Assembly (NCBI GenBank): GCA_947652115.1
Contig: OX393571.1
Span: 16,619,171-16,683,170, forward strand
Reading direction: 5' to 3'
Origin: Blastomussa wellsi
Lineage: Eukaryota > Cnidaria > Anthozoa > Scleractinia > Plerogyridae
Length of the DNA: 64,000 bases
This document shows positions 36,939-49,900 of the stretch, piece by piece (the first letter of the stretch is position 1; every line of letters begins with the position of its first letter). The notes below the pieces were generated by a model. It made no database searches and was not told where the DNA came from. It saw nothing but the letters and a program-made list of their open reading frames with translations. The translations under genes and the position numbers were made by a program.

Positions 36939-39900
36939 TCATTTGGGGATGAGGTCATCGATGGCCTTGTTCTTTTCGAGCCTCTTCTCTATGTTGATGA
37001 GAAGATTGACGCCGTCAATCACGGCCTGAACGAGCTGCACCTCTGAGTAACCGAGACGGTCAGAGTTGGAAATGTCAAAAGTGCTTCCCACGGCTGCCGT
37101 GTCGACACCGCCTGAAAAGGAACAAAACAAGGAAGATAATTTCTGTTGTCACGATTGTGGCAGGGCGAAGAAAAAACTCAGTGCCCACTAGTATATGCTC
37201 TAACCACTCTAAAAAGAGCAATAGTAATTTTATCTTACCAGTTCCGCGTTTCTGCAACCTCAGCTTGTCCAAAATGTCGCCAAATCTCGAATCCTAGAGG
37301 GGACAGAGCACAGCATTATAGCATTAACGTACAAAGTTGGACATTTTGTGTTTGAAATTTTCCCCACGCCCCAGTTCAATATTTGAGATGCGATGCAAAA
37401 GAGCAGATGCAGCAATTTTGGAAACAAAAGTTGAACCGGAGGAGAGGGGCGCACTTTTTTCCAGCACTTGTGCCCATGGTTGTAGTGCTTTGCAGATTGT
37501 ACCGGCGTTTTGTTTTTAGAAAACGACAGGGTTTGAAAGGGTGTGACACCAACCACAGCATCCAGCTTATAAGCTTTACAACACTAGCTTTCTTCACTCT
37601 TAACACACGAGTTGTGTTTATAATGTTGTATAGCGAGATGAGGATAGGGTAAGAAAGAAATGGGGTAAGTTCTGAAATATCTTGGAAATTTATAGTCTCA
37701 GGGATTCTCTGTTGCCCGACTGATTGGATTTTACGCTATAAAAATATTGTTAACGCTTTTTTCACTACTTTGGCGACCATTTTCTAGTTTCGCATTGCAC
37801 GCTTTTCGGTTGAAAATCTTTGATACAAAGGAGGCAACTTTCGCTGCAAAAACGCAATAACTCTTTTCCGTTGCTGAGACGTCATGTTAATTTTTTTACC
37901 TTTGCCAGGTGAGGCAGCTTGACGTGCACACCAGCTCTTAGTCCTGTCCCAAGATTGGAAGGGCAAGTGAGAATATATCCCAAGTGTTGATTCCACATAT
38001 ACTCGTGTCCTTTGCGTTTAATAAGCCTCTCCACTTCATTAAGGCCTTTGCAGAACCGATCGAACACAGCTCGCATGTCTCCTCCTTTCTCCATGGAAAT
38101 GACGCGTGTGTGGTCCTCCTCGTTGATCCAAACGAGGAAGTTCTTGTCAACGTTGTGAAAGATCCCTCGCGCGTCTGGCCAGTCACGTGCCATGCCGGCG
38201 CACGTGAGAAGCGGGGAGACTGGTTTGTCAAACAGGAAGTGATCCTCGATCAACTGTTCTTGCTCTGCTGCGGTCATGCCGTTCAGCGGATAATAGCTTC
38301 CAGACAGGTTACCTGAAAGTTTTTAAAAGAAGATTATTCCTCCTTTTAATTAATTCTCGTAAATAGTTGAAAAACTGTCAACAGCGCGCGCTTAACTTAA
38401 TTTGTCATAGTTTAATCATCTCCAAACAACATCTCTTTTTGGAGTAAGATCTTCCTATCCGATACTTACACCTGAAATTTTGTCGTCAAAACAGCGACGA
38501 GTTCAAAGATGCCTGCTTCGCTTGGAAAATTAAGTTTAATAGCTACTTCCAGGCAAAACGGGGAAGCATGTTTCCAGAACCATTCGTAGCGCGCGCATGT
38601 TTCCCCAATGTCTCCCAGTTTTGCCATACGGGCAACACTGCGTCCAGCATCGATTTTCGTTTCCAAGATGCAAAATTTGCTTCTACTGTATCCGGTAGAA
38701 ACATTTCTTTTCTCCGCGCTACAAGGAAACACGTTTCCTTAGCCTGTTCCAGGCGTTCGGGTCAGTGGGGAACGGCGCGAAAGAAAATGGCTCACCGTTT
38801 TCTTTCGCGCCATTCCCCACTAACCGAACGCCTGGAACAGGCTAATGTTTCATCGTTTTGCCAGGCCTTTACTTTATTGGTAACGACACAAAACGCATGG
38901 AAGTGCGCGCGCAGCCGCCCACTGAATGAATCGCGTGCGCGAGATGCAAGTCTGCGGAACTGCTCAAGCCATTTTTCATAAACTAGTCACTTCCTGCTCA
39001 TTCCAAGCCTATGAAAAGAGCAAGGGGGGTCCGTGTTTTTTCTTGTTACCAGCAGTAAACTGTAACAGGTTTCTCAAGGAAGTTGAAAGAAAGAAAGGAA
39101 AAGTTTTAAGAAACAAACAAACATTAATTTGTGTTCACTTCATAGATGAAACAAACAAGAGTACGCGCACTTCGATTGGTTAAAAGTCTGCCAATCACAA
39201 TGCGCGTAATCCTTCCTTAGCTACGCACGACAGAGTTGCTTTAATGATCCATTAGTGATTGTTCCATTAACTCATTTTACTGTCATTAGTGTTCAAGGGT
39301 AGTGGTAAAGTTGGTTCTGGAATTCAAATCAAATTCGTTCAAAGTTAACTGTGTGTACGTCTTTCCCCTGTAAAGTTCGATTTCCCATTGTCCAAAAATA
39401 GTAGCAAAAAGACTTTCTTCCCTTGAGCATGACAGACTCGATTCTCTCTCACAAATGGCCTTGAAGTTCGATTTCTGTCCAAAAAATTGTGATATTTGCG
39501 ATGTCCTTCAATCCTTCACAGTTTTAACCATTCGTCGTCTCCTAAAGTTTCCTAACACTTGTTTTTCTAGTTTCAAACAGTAATTTTCAGTTTAATTTAT
39601 TATTTTAAACATTTTTGGTATGCAACAAAATAAGCCATTTTAAGGTTTCTCACCTTTAAGTCCCTCCAAGGCATCGCAAACGACGTTCTCCACTTCTCTT
39701 CGTTCTGCGCGTGTGCAGTGAGGAGGCAAGCTGAACCCGCGAATCGATCGTCCCGTGCGCACGCGCGACGACAACACGTAGCGCTCATCAAATTTCCCGC
39801 CACGGATCTTGGACGAGTCCAGGTCAGTTTTGTGCAAGTCGGTTTTCTTGAAGCCGTTGTGGCGCTCTTCGATGATTGGGTCAAAAAGCTCCGCGAAGGT

Positions 39901-40263
39901 ATCGTACGACTCTTCGTCTCCAGCCACTGCTCCCACGGTGAGGATAAACGGATGGCCCGGATTGTCAACACCTGTTTGAATCGCCTGGTCCAATGTAAAG
40001 CCACTTGCGGTAACCTTATCGCGAAGTTTGCTGTACAACCGAGGCGTGAGATGTTTCGCCATCAGATTGTTGTGGTGCCGCAAATCGGGGTAGTCGGCCA
40101 TTGCGGCAAAACCGCGGTCGTCGAACTGAGATGTCTTGCATCGGGCCTGCACAGCTCTGTAGGCGAGAGCCACTGCAAGCGCCGCACTCCCGACACCGAA
40201 AGCTGTCATGTAGCAACCTTTTGGGCATTTTTTGGTCCAATTTGAAATCGCAAAGAACGCCAT
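36939..40263 (-). CDS. Creatine kinase, mitochondrial-type (copy 2)
   Basis: Exons 40263-39654, 38312-37900, 37293-37239, 37111-36939; 1251 nt encode 416 aa. Exon 2 (413 nt), exon 3 (55 nt) and all intron phases match copy 1, so the two are duplicates. Landmarks: [44 protein letters not shown], the active-site [13 protein letters not shown] (Cys about 320), [14 protein letters not shown], and the end IDDLIPK. The N-terminus has a basic start and a hydrophobic stretch ([15 protein letters not shown]), as expected for targeting to the mitochondrial intermembrane space. The region [20 protein letters not shown] is especially close to vertebrate mitochondrial isoforms. Same strand as NDC1, which ends 700 bp upstream. 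Confidence 0.93.
38739..38845. mobile_element. Near-perfect hairpin MITE in creatine kinase intron
   Basis: Left arm 'ttagcctgttccaggcgttc' and right arm 'gaacgcctggaacaggctaa'. The arms are about 47 nt and include 'ggcgcgaaagaaaa' / 'ttttctttcgcgcc', with a loop near 'tggctcaccg'. The whole 107-bp unit folds on itself. In intron 1 of copy 2. Confidence 0.8.
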
Positions 40264-40963
40264 TTTGAATAGTTTCGAACCTCTACGTAAAGGCGCGTCA
40301 CCTCTCCTAAGCTTTGATTCAAACTAAATGGCTAATAAGTTCTGTTACATGTTTAATTGATTATCTAATTAAGATAATTGGTTAATGCTAATTGAGTGTA
40401 ATTGGTTAAGAATACAAGGTGATCAGTTTTTATTACCAAAAAACTCGAATTTATTCAATTTGTTTTTCAAACGTCCAAGCTAAGAAATGACGATTCTCTA
40501 ACAATGCAATAACACTACCTACCCAAACAGTTATCAATCAATCAATATAGTTATATTTAAAGACCTGATTTAATCTTTGCTTTTTTGTATGAAATTGCTT
40601 TGTGAAGCTCGTTTGATTTGCACCACTCTCGGAGACAGTTTCTGACGGAACAAAGTCCACACGCCCCTACAACCAAAAACACTAAACAGATCTTTGTTTG
40701 TTTGTTTGTTTGTGTTTAAAGCTCACCAATCCAATTAACAAAACACTTTTAACGCAAATATGATGCCAACTAAACCGTTAACTACTTAACATTTTTACAG
40801 ATGGTTGGTTGAGTTTTCCAAGAAATGCTTCTTTGAAAAAATACACTTTCATATCACAACGATTACGGAGAAAACTGCAAGCTTTGGAAAAGATTTTACA
40901 AATTGCACTATAATGTCGGTAATCCAGTCTATAGTTTCTATAAATCGTTTTCTCTTACACCTA
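40264..40963. promoter_or_regulatory. Region between NDC1 stop and creatine kinase copy 2 start
   Basis: 700 bp that should contain the NDC1 3' UTR and the promoter of creatine kinase copy 2, both transcribed leftward. The start codon of copy 2 sits in the context AAAATGGCG. A minus-strand AATAAA near 40450 could end NDC1. Nothing else recognisable. Confidence 0.4.
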
Positions 40964-43900
40964 CTATTCTCTGAAATTCAAAAAGGATTCAAGCCTCTTT
41001 TCCTGTTCCACAGACATCGGAATACTCCTGCAACGAATAACAAGACCTTTTGGTCAAATTCAAAATATAATTTCTCCTTATTGATTTCATACATTTCTTT
41101 TATGTTTGTTATAGGAATTTTGTGGAAGATCAGAGTTTCCATAGTCACGAGAAACCAACTCCACTGTTAAGATACAAAAGGATACCTACTTACCGTAAAT
41201 GTTCGTGGAAAATGTTGGTTATTCTGTAGATTGAAGACACGAGTGCTACAAAACAACAACCACAATCTTTAGAAAAATGTTTCGATTAGTGTAAGAGAAA
41301 GAAAAGAGGGCATTTTTAAAAGAAACAAACGAACAAACAAACAACCAAAAAGTTAGGTTCACTCACTTGCTCTCAGTTTATATCCTTGAGGCTGGCGGGG
41401 CCTGGGTTGGATCTCGGGTTTTGAAGTTAATGCCAAGGAAAGCTTTGAGTGCTGGTCTAAAGCCTGAAAACAAAACAAGGCACAACCGGTTAAACAGGTT
41501 AGAGCTGTTTTCTGGTGACTTCCACAAAACCAAAATCAAAATACAGAACCAATGATTGCAAACAACACAGTATGAGCCAATCAGGACTCAGAGGAAAGAG
41601 TGGGAAATGCCGCGTTTGGTTGTTGCAGTGCCTGGATGGTAAGTACTTTAAAATTTAGCCTAATTTTTAATCCGTCTCAATCTTCAATCATCCTTGTTAC
41701 TTTTTGGTTTACTATCTACCGAACTGAATAGCTGGTGCCTAGAGAACTCTCTAACCCCTCATTCGGCTAAGTGCGAAGTTATGCTTTTGATGAATAAACC
41801 ATATATCGGCCCGCTAATTCCAGTGACTATTGGAGAGGAACGGATCGAGTGGGCAAAACATACTCGTCTTCTGGGCATTACTCTCGACGACAGGCTTTCC
41901 TGGGTCAACCACCTTACAGATGTAAAAAAGAGCTTTGTTAACAAACTGAATCTCTTGAAAAGGAGTTCGTTTTTAAGCCGAAACGCCCAATTGGACTTGT
42001 ACTTTAAGATAATATTGCCATCCGTTTTGTATGGTCTGGTAGTTTGGGTGGCTGTTCAAATACAGACCTTCTACAATCATTGGAAATACTTCACCGAAGG
42101 GCAGCCAGAATAATATATAACTTACCCTACGATATACATACTAATGAAGTATACCGTCAGTCGAATTGGAACACTTTAGCATTTTACTATAAACTACGAT
42201 TAATTAAATTATTTCATAGCGTGTTTATAGGCGAAGCACCAGCGGCTCTTTCGTATTTGGCAAATAAACCTTGCACTGCATACAGTTTTAGAAGGAGTAA
42301 TAACATAATCGTCCCGCGTTTTAACTCGAAGTTTCTTAAAAACTCTGTTAGCTACAGAGGCGCTATCCTTTGGAACGCTGTCTCGACTTATTTTACGGGG
42401 CAGTTTACTGATTTTTATCGTAAAGTAAAGAAAGACTTTTATTTTAAAGAGCTTGATTTTAGCGCCCAGTCGGTTCAGTCGCTGCCAAGGCACTACCAGG
42501 ATTTTAATTGCTTTTAAATATTTTATATCTTAATTTTAGCAGTTATTTTTATTTAGATGTAGTTACGCGAACTTATTTAAATATTACTCTTTCTAGGAAT
42601 TAATTGTACATTCATGTTAGTTGTATGAGTAATTTTATCCATATTTTAACATCGTTTCATATTGTAACTATTTTTTACACGACCCCACAAGCTTTAGCTT
42701 TAAATTTTATCGTGTTTAAATAAAGGATATGATGATGATGATGATGATGATGTTTTTCTTCCTTAGTCAACTGTTAGCTTCAGGTTTCCTTCATTTTAAG
42801 GGGAACTTACGATCCTCCTCGGATAGTTTGTTGCTTGCAACGCCAACTTATAGAAGTAGGGTTACATTAGGAGACAGATCATTCCAAGTCGCAGCTCCGG
42901 CACTTTGGAATGTATTACCGCGTGAGATTCGTTCTGTTACAGATCTACGGACTTTTAAGTGCCATCTGAAAACGCACCTTTTTAAGGAAACTTTTATTGA
43001 TTGAACTTTTGATTTTTTTTATTGAAAATTTTTATTACCTTGACATGCATTGTATATTTCGATTTTTATTATGGTATTTTTAATAAGTATTATTTAGATA
43101 TTCTGTATTTAATTATTATATGTAATGCGCGCTTGATCATTTTATGGAAAGCGCGCAATATAAGAATTAAATTATTATTATTATTAACTTGGTTCGTTTA
43201 AAACGAAAAAGTGCTCGACAATAACGTCCTACCTGAAGAAAATTTAAGAGAGAAACGAAGATAGTTGGCAGACTCTGAAAAATAAGAAAAGAAACTCAGG
43301 TTAGCTTGGCAATTAGTACATTTGTATTTTGTATTGTAAGTTAGCGGCTTAAAAATGTAGTAGATACCTTTTGGACCACACCAAATGTGTCTTCTGTGTA
43401 GGACGATGCGACTAGTCTTGAGAGAGCTAAACAAAAAAACACGAACAAGTGAAAAAGAAAGAATATTAAAGGAAATAGAATTAATTGAAGAATGGAATTG
43501 ATGTTGCGGGTTGTCAAAGGATTTCTAAAAGCATTGTTCTTGCCTTCCACAGCCCAGATGTGAAGCTGACAATCAGTAAAAATAGCTTGTGTGCGAGCTT
43601 CTGGGATCTAAAAACAAGCCACAATAACGTAAGGCGGTCATTTCAAATGCATTTCTGTTTGGGCAAGAAAATTGTCTCCACAAGAAAATTTAGTAGACAT
43701 TTACGCTATGATTTATTCTTCATTGCGCCTTACCTCATCAAAAAGAAATCCGATGATTGCTCTTTCTTTTAATCTACAAGCAATCTAAACGAAGCAAACG
43801 TACAACATATCAACAAGGAAAGTTGAAGTACGTTCCTTGAGACAAAGATTTCCAACTCTTTTCCTAACAAACGTTGAACCTATGACCGTACGCATACAAT

Positions 43901-46900
43901 TCCTCGCGGATTCCGACTGGCGAACCTGGATTGATCATTCTTTCGGAGTAGCAGTAGTTTGTGTCAAAAACTCACGTTATGTGGAACCTGGTTGATCCTC
44001 CAAACAACATAATCAATCTGCAAGAAAGATTTTAGTGTAAGGAGAAACGTCAATGGTTTGATTCTGTACAAAACATTCACAAATATTATAACATCAACGC
44101 ATAGTTAGTGAGGATGATTAACCATGACAAAGGAGGAACTATAGATTACAATTTGAACAACTTTGTGGAGGCACATGGCAACATTACCAAACGGTCAGTT
44201 GAGAGCAGTAATAGAATACATGCTGTTTTGTCAGCAATTTGCTTAGTTTACCTTATCAATGGTTTTGTCTCTAACACGGCTGATTACACCATTGTCTTGT
44301 TTAGGCTTTGGAGAAGTGATTTTCTGTGAGGTGTCTAAAAGATTCAAAATCAGTTAGCCAATCTACTGCAGAGATTGATTTTTTGAAAAGGAGATTGATT
44401 TTTTACAAAAGATGAAATTTGTATCTCACTAGCCACAGGGAATGTTCACTTCTTCACGGCCTGGAGTAGAGAAAGGAATCCCTAGGCTAGTAAAGAGGGG
44501 CAACTTTTACAAGTTGAGGGGTAGCATTCCTAACCTAGGGGTGACTCTCACTAGCTTTAGGGTAACTTTCAATAACCTAGGGGTAACGTTCACTGGCTTA
44601 GGGCTAACTTGAATCACTACCCCAGGGGTAATTTTCACCAGCCTAGGGGTACCTTTCACTAGCCTAGGGGTAACATCAATTAGCCTAGGGTTTACTTTAC
44701 TAGTCCTTCCATGGGTAACTAACTGCCCTAACTATTTGAGGGGTAACTCTTCACTAACCCAGGGGTACTTTTTCTATCCCAAAGATGGTTTTCACAAGTC
44801 CATGAGTAGCTTTCACGAGCTTAGCAGAAACCTTTCATGAAACAATTTAAGTCCTAACATTTTGCTGGCCCAGTTATTATCTAGAGAAGGTTTAAATCTT
44901 TTAAGACAGTGGGAAGAAAACACCACGAGTCAAAAGCAGTTTCTGTACACCCTACCAGTATTCTCAGACCAAAGATGAACTGCTCCTGGAGATGCCAGTG
45001 ACTGATGTCTTCTTGTGACACTTGGTGGTGATTGATATGGGCTGGACAGCAGAGGAGAGGTTTGTCCTGAGAAGGAAAATAACTGTCAGTCATGGAACTG
45101 AATCAGTGAACACTTAAAAGAAGCTGCGATGGAGTTAAGTCAGATTTCGACATCACCATGACCTCCAAATTGAGTGACATACAAAACAATAACTTTAAAC
45201 AGTGAAGGCACATTCAATAATACAGGAAACACAAAAGAAGGAGCAAAATATGTCACTTGGATGTTTAACTGAATACTGGAAGAAAAAATGATTTTCAAAG
45301 TTTTTAAGAATGTTGTCCTAATTCATCTCCATCCTTATCAATGGTACAGTCAGAAAAGGCGAGTTGTAGCCACCGACATATTTTATCTGTTTCCAGCGAC
45401 GTTGAATGCTTCAAGCAGGTGACATCTTTACGAAAATATACTCCTAGCTATTTTTTCTTTCTTCGGGGGTTCGTTATTTTTTGTACAGTCGCTTTTTGTG
45501 ATAACAATAGCAATTTAATAGAGGTGCGTGATGCAAAGTGGGTGGGTCAGGCTCTTTAAATGAAAGGTTTCCAGTGACACTTTCATGTGGTACCACTGTC
45601 TATTATGCAGTACTAGGCAGTTTTATGTTTGTGGAGGAAAACCTAGTGTGTTGTGTGACAATTCAAATGCGAGCTATCCAGCAGTACTTTCATTTGGCAA
45701 TTTTTATTACCCTGCATTAAAACCTTTTTATGTGAACATTCAAATAACATGCAGTGATATCTGTGCTTCCATTTTTTCAAGGTTGCATTTTTCGAAAATT
45801 TGTCAAATTCATATATTGGCACTTTTAGGAGTTCAAGTGTTAAAAAGTAGAAAAACAGCATGCTGCATACCTGCATGGCCATTAGCATATCCATTGGCAA
45901 GGACAGGAGCAAGCACTTTAGGGTCTAATGTAGGCTGTTGAAGATGGGTCTGAAGAGAAACTTCAGTGGACAGCTGGTTTGTCAGAGATTCAATAAGAGT
46001 GAGGCATTCTGTTGATATGACTGTCCAGTTGTCTGGTCGGCCACCTGTTCAACAGAGTCAAACAATGTTCTTAAAAGGATTGTTGTTATTCATCACAGTA
46101 AAGCATGACATAAGCATGAGCATAAGAAGAACAAACACACTTGTTGTTTTCACTAGGAATCACCGCAACATAAGGCGACATATTAAGCATTAAGCATAAG
46201 GACAAGAAGAACAGAGAGTGCCCATTCTTCTTATGCTTAAGTTGTTATGTTTGTGCGCTAATGAAAACCAACCTTAAGGGACAATAATAATAAAGTGTTA
46301 TTGTTTTTCTTGTGATGAAAATTGCAATATTTCTAATGCATATGGCTTGTCATGATTCACATCACAAGTGACTACATCGTGAGATAAACAACAATACTTT
46401 ATCATTTAGAATCACAGGTACGCAATGCGTGCAGAGTATTAATATATTTTACCTACCATTGCATGCCTATAATTTGAAATAAATAACAATATAAAACTAC
46501 AGAATGTGGTTAATTTATTGGTTGAAATTAAGGGTTAGAAAAGAGAGCTGAAATTAAGCAAAATGTGCCAGACAATTAAGATAAAAGGTGAAAGATCCCA
46601 CAGCCCTTTGGTTTTAAAATAAGTTTATAATGACAGGTTGTTAAATGGAAAGTTGCATTATTTTAAAGCTTAATGTTTTCCCTTGTCAGTTTTTATTTTT
46701 TTGTGCCTTGCACGGTCTTGTGCCTCACTTGGCTGAAGAGAACGAGAGAGTGAGCTGAGGATCAAACAAGTATGACAAACAAATGTCTGAGCCTGTATTA
46801 GCAACTTTCTGTTGTACAATATTAAAGTCAACTATTAATGACTCTGATAGTTTTTTATCTTATGATTAGCACACACTGTGGAATGACATAAATCTTACTT

Positions 46901-49900
46901 GGTTGACTAAGAGAGAAAATCTGCTTTCTTCTTGAACGGCTGAACTCAGACAAGTGACACAGATCAAACATAGCAAGATACTGAAGAGGAAGGAGAAGAG
47001 AAAAATGAATGTAAGATAGCCTTAATATTCTCATGGAGAATTCTCCTACCAGTGTGATCAGGACTCAAATTCTAGTCTGGGCATCATTGTGGGTCGAGTT
47101 TGTTCTTGGTTCTTATCCTTGCTTCAAACCCGCTCCAAGGGTTTTTCCCCAAGTTCTCCTGACCGGTGTTCCTCCCTCCAAAAAAAACACTTCTAAATTT
47201 AAATTTGACCTGGGTTTCCAGGTCAAATTAATCAGTGGATGACAAGCCACTCTGTGGAAATGCCATGGTGAATTCCTATTATGTTTTATCTATAAATTAA
47301 TCCAATTATTCACAGGCTGAGTACCTTTAGAAGAGGAACGGTTTTGTTCTTGATCACAACACAAAGTCTTTGGTCCTGTTGGTGACTAAATGAAGGTTCC
47401 ACTGGGAATGTATACAGCTGAAAAACAATTACTAAATCATAAGCATAAGGCATGAATTGAAAACACCCATTCCAGTACCTGACACCATGGTTGGGTACAA
47501 AACAAATTTACTACTGGAAAAACATGGCAAAGAATCAATATAAAGTATTTTTATATCTGTGACTAATACGCAAAGATCATCATCATCATCGTTAGTCCTT
47601 GGTGTGCCATGGGATGCATAAAGCATCGACAAGCAAAGATCACTCTGCCAATTTTAGACACAGGTGGTTAACTGTTCCAGTAGATGATGATCCTTGGCCA
47701 GCAGCCATACAAGCATTCGGCTTAAAGGTTTAGATTAGACAGGGTAACTTTTTGAGAGATGGAGAGGTAGGTTTGAAGAAAAGCTTGTGTTTTGACGTGA
47801 TTTTATAAGCTGGCTGAGCTCAGCAATGCATCAAATGTGTAAAACTAATGAAACCTTAATAAAAAGTAAATAGCAGTTTACTGGTAACTTGTAAATACTT
47901 GTAACTACCGGTAATAATTTACCTGTGTGTGGAAGATAACAACAAGTTTGTTACCAAATGTCCAAACAAATAATATCAGTGATCCTGTTGTCAGAAGAAT
48001 CCAAAACTGGGAAACACTTATTAAGCCAGATAATGTGTTCAATGATGTCACATTTCTGAAAAGTGAATGTAAGAAAGGAAGACAAATAGTAAAAAACAAA
48101 CCGGTTTCGATAACTGCTCATGCTCTACTTGCAGTTAGTATCATAGGTAAAATCTGCATCCAGGCCCGGAGGTCCATCAGGCCAGATGTTACCCTTGTTT
48201 CAATAGCATTTTAATGACTACAAGGTATGTCTACTGCATTAACTCCGCCCTTGATGGAATGCTAGTATTGTAAGGTTACCCCACCTGTGGCATTTAATTA
48301 TCTTCTATATAGTTATACATTTATGCACCTGGGGTGAGTGGGGCACTGTGAGAGTTAAGAGACTTTCCCAAGGCTCCAGCCAGGGTGACATCTAGCCTGG
48401 TTCCTAGGCCTAAATTTTCAGCATGGTCAACCCATTTTGGAAAAAGGCTGTACAGGACATAAGCAAGGCAAGAACCTAGACCCTTGATCCCAAATCCAGC
48501 AAGTTAACTAAGCCTGTGTGCTTCCCATAGAACTGGGAAATGAAATATGAAACAAAAGACTGAAGAAGACCTAAGTTAGAGCACCATTCCAATACAGTGG
48601 AACCCTGTAAGGTCTGATCGCATTAACAGTGTGCAGGGATGTAGCTGAGGGCCGGTTACCGGCTAATTTCACTGGCTGAAAGAGAGCTGATCACCGGGTT
48701 TAATTTCACTAGAAAACAAAGATGCAAAGACATTTTTATGGAACACTAGCCAGAAAAGCCGGTTGAGCTTGTTAATGAGCCAGCTTTGTAATTTCATAGC
48801 TACATTCCTGTAAGTGACTGACTGAGGTTTTGTGTGGGGCAAAATAAAGTGGCCATAATAACGAGGCGGCTACATGTAATTTCATGGGGGCCCTTGAGGT
48901 GGGGTTCCACTGTAATATTGTTCCAGTCAAGACAAGTCTTTGGTGATAGAAAAACCACAGGTATAAGCAAATGAGTTACCTGTCCACAGGAGAACCAAGA
49001 ATGTTGGCTAAAGCATCTCTAGGAATATTACCTGTATTCGATATAAGATACAGATTATGATCAATAAATTACCAACTAGAAATAATTTAAGACGCCATGT
49101 GAGTTAAAGGTCAGCTCCGTCACAATATGTTGAGTCATTTTTCACGATGAACCAAATTCCCCTTAAATTGTAGGAAACTTCAAAACAATAGTTTAGTTAG
49201 GGAGAAAAACCAAAGAGGAACAATGATGGCTTAGGATGGAAAAAATAGAGACGGATTGGAAATGACAAATTTGCAAAATGACGAAGACTCCTTTAAACAT
49301 TTAAAATGATTCTCAATCCAAAACTTACATGTATATTATGATTACACAACAACAATAATTACTTTCAAAGTGAGAAACATTAAAAATCTTACCAAATAAG
49401 TAGTATAAAATGTAGTACCATCCACATGCCTAGAATAACATACAAATCAATATCAATCATAAAGTAACTAAATTTACAGCTGTTCAAAACTTGACGAAAA
49501 GTGATAGAACCATGAGATCAATATATTGTCTAGCTAGTTAATCACGAGTCAGAGAACCATAAATGTTGGTGTTTACTCAGTTCACCTTTAAGCACAGGAT
49601 AATGCTTTGCTTAACACTTGTTCCAGCTGACATCTTTATCAGGAAAAATATTTTTTGCTGTTTAAAGAGAATCAAATAATAAAATAAATTTAAACCAATT
49701 CCATGATGTTCAATTAAATATATAAATTAAATCCCATAAATCAAGTCCTATGGCTGGACTTTGGTTAGTGCCATGTTCTCAAACTGAGATTGCATGCATC
49801 CCTTAAAGGTGAGTACTAAACACCTGAAACTAAGTCGCCCTAGACTGGGTATGGCTTTAAGACTTTAAACTCTTTTACAGTCTTTCCCGTAAAACCGTGA

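Noticed and set aside
41694..42517. Active LINE
   Set aside because: The frame is broken near 42040, endonuclease and reverse-transcriptase cores are missing, and the 5' end is truncated.
44460..44830. CRISPR-like array
   Set aside because: The units are decayed, with no conserved repeat separated by unique equal-length spacers, and the context is a eukaryotic intron.
45940..45975. Frameshift in the NDC1 exon 46044-45871
   Set aside because: A first reading seemed to lose one base in an A run; re-reading the line restored the frame, and the exon is open with correct phases.
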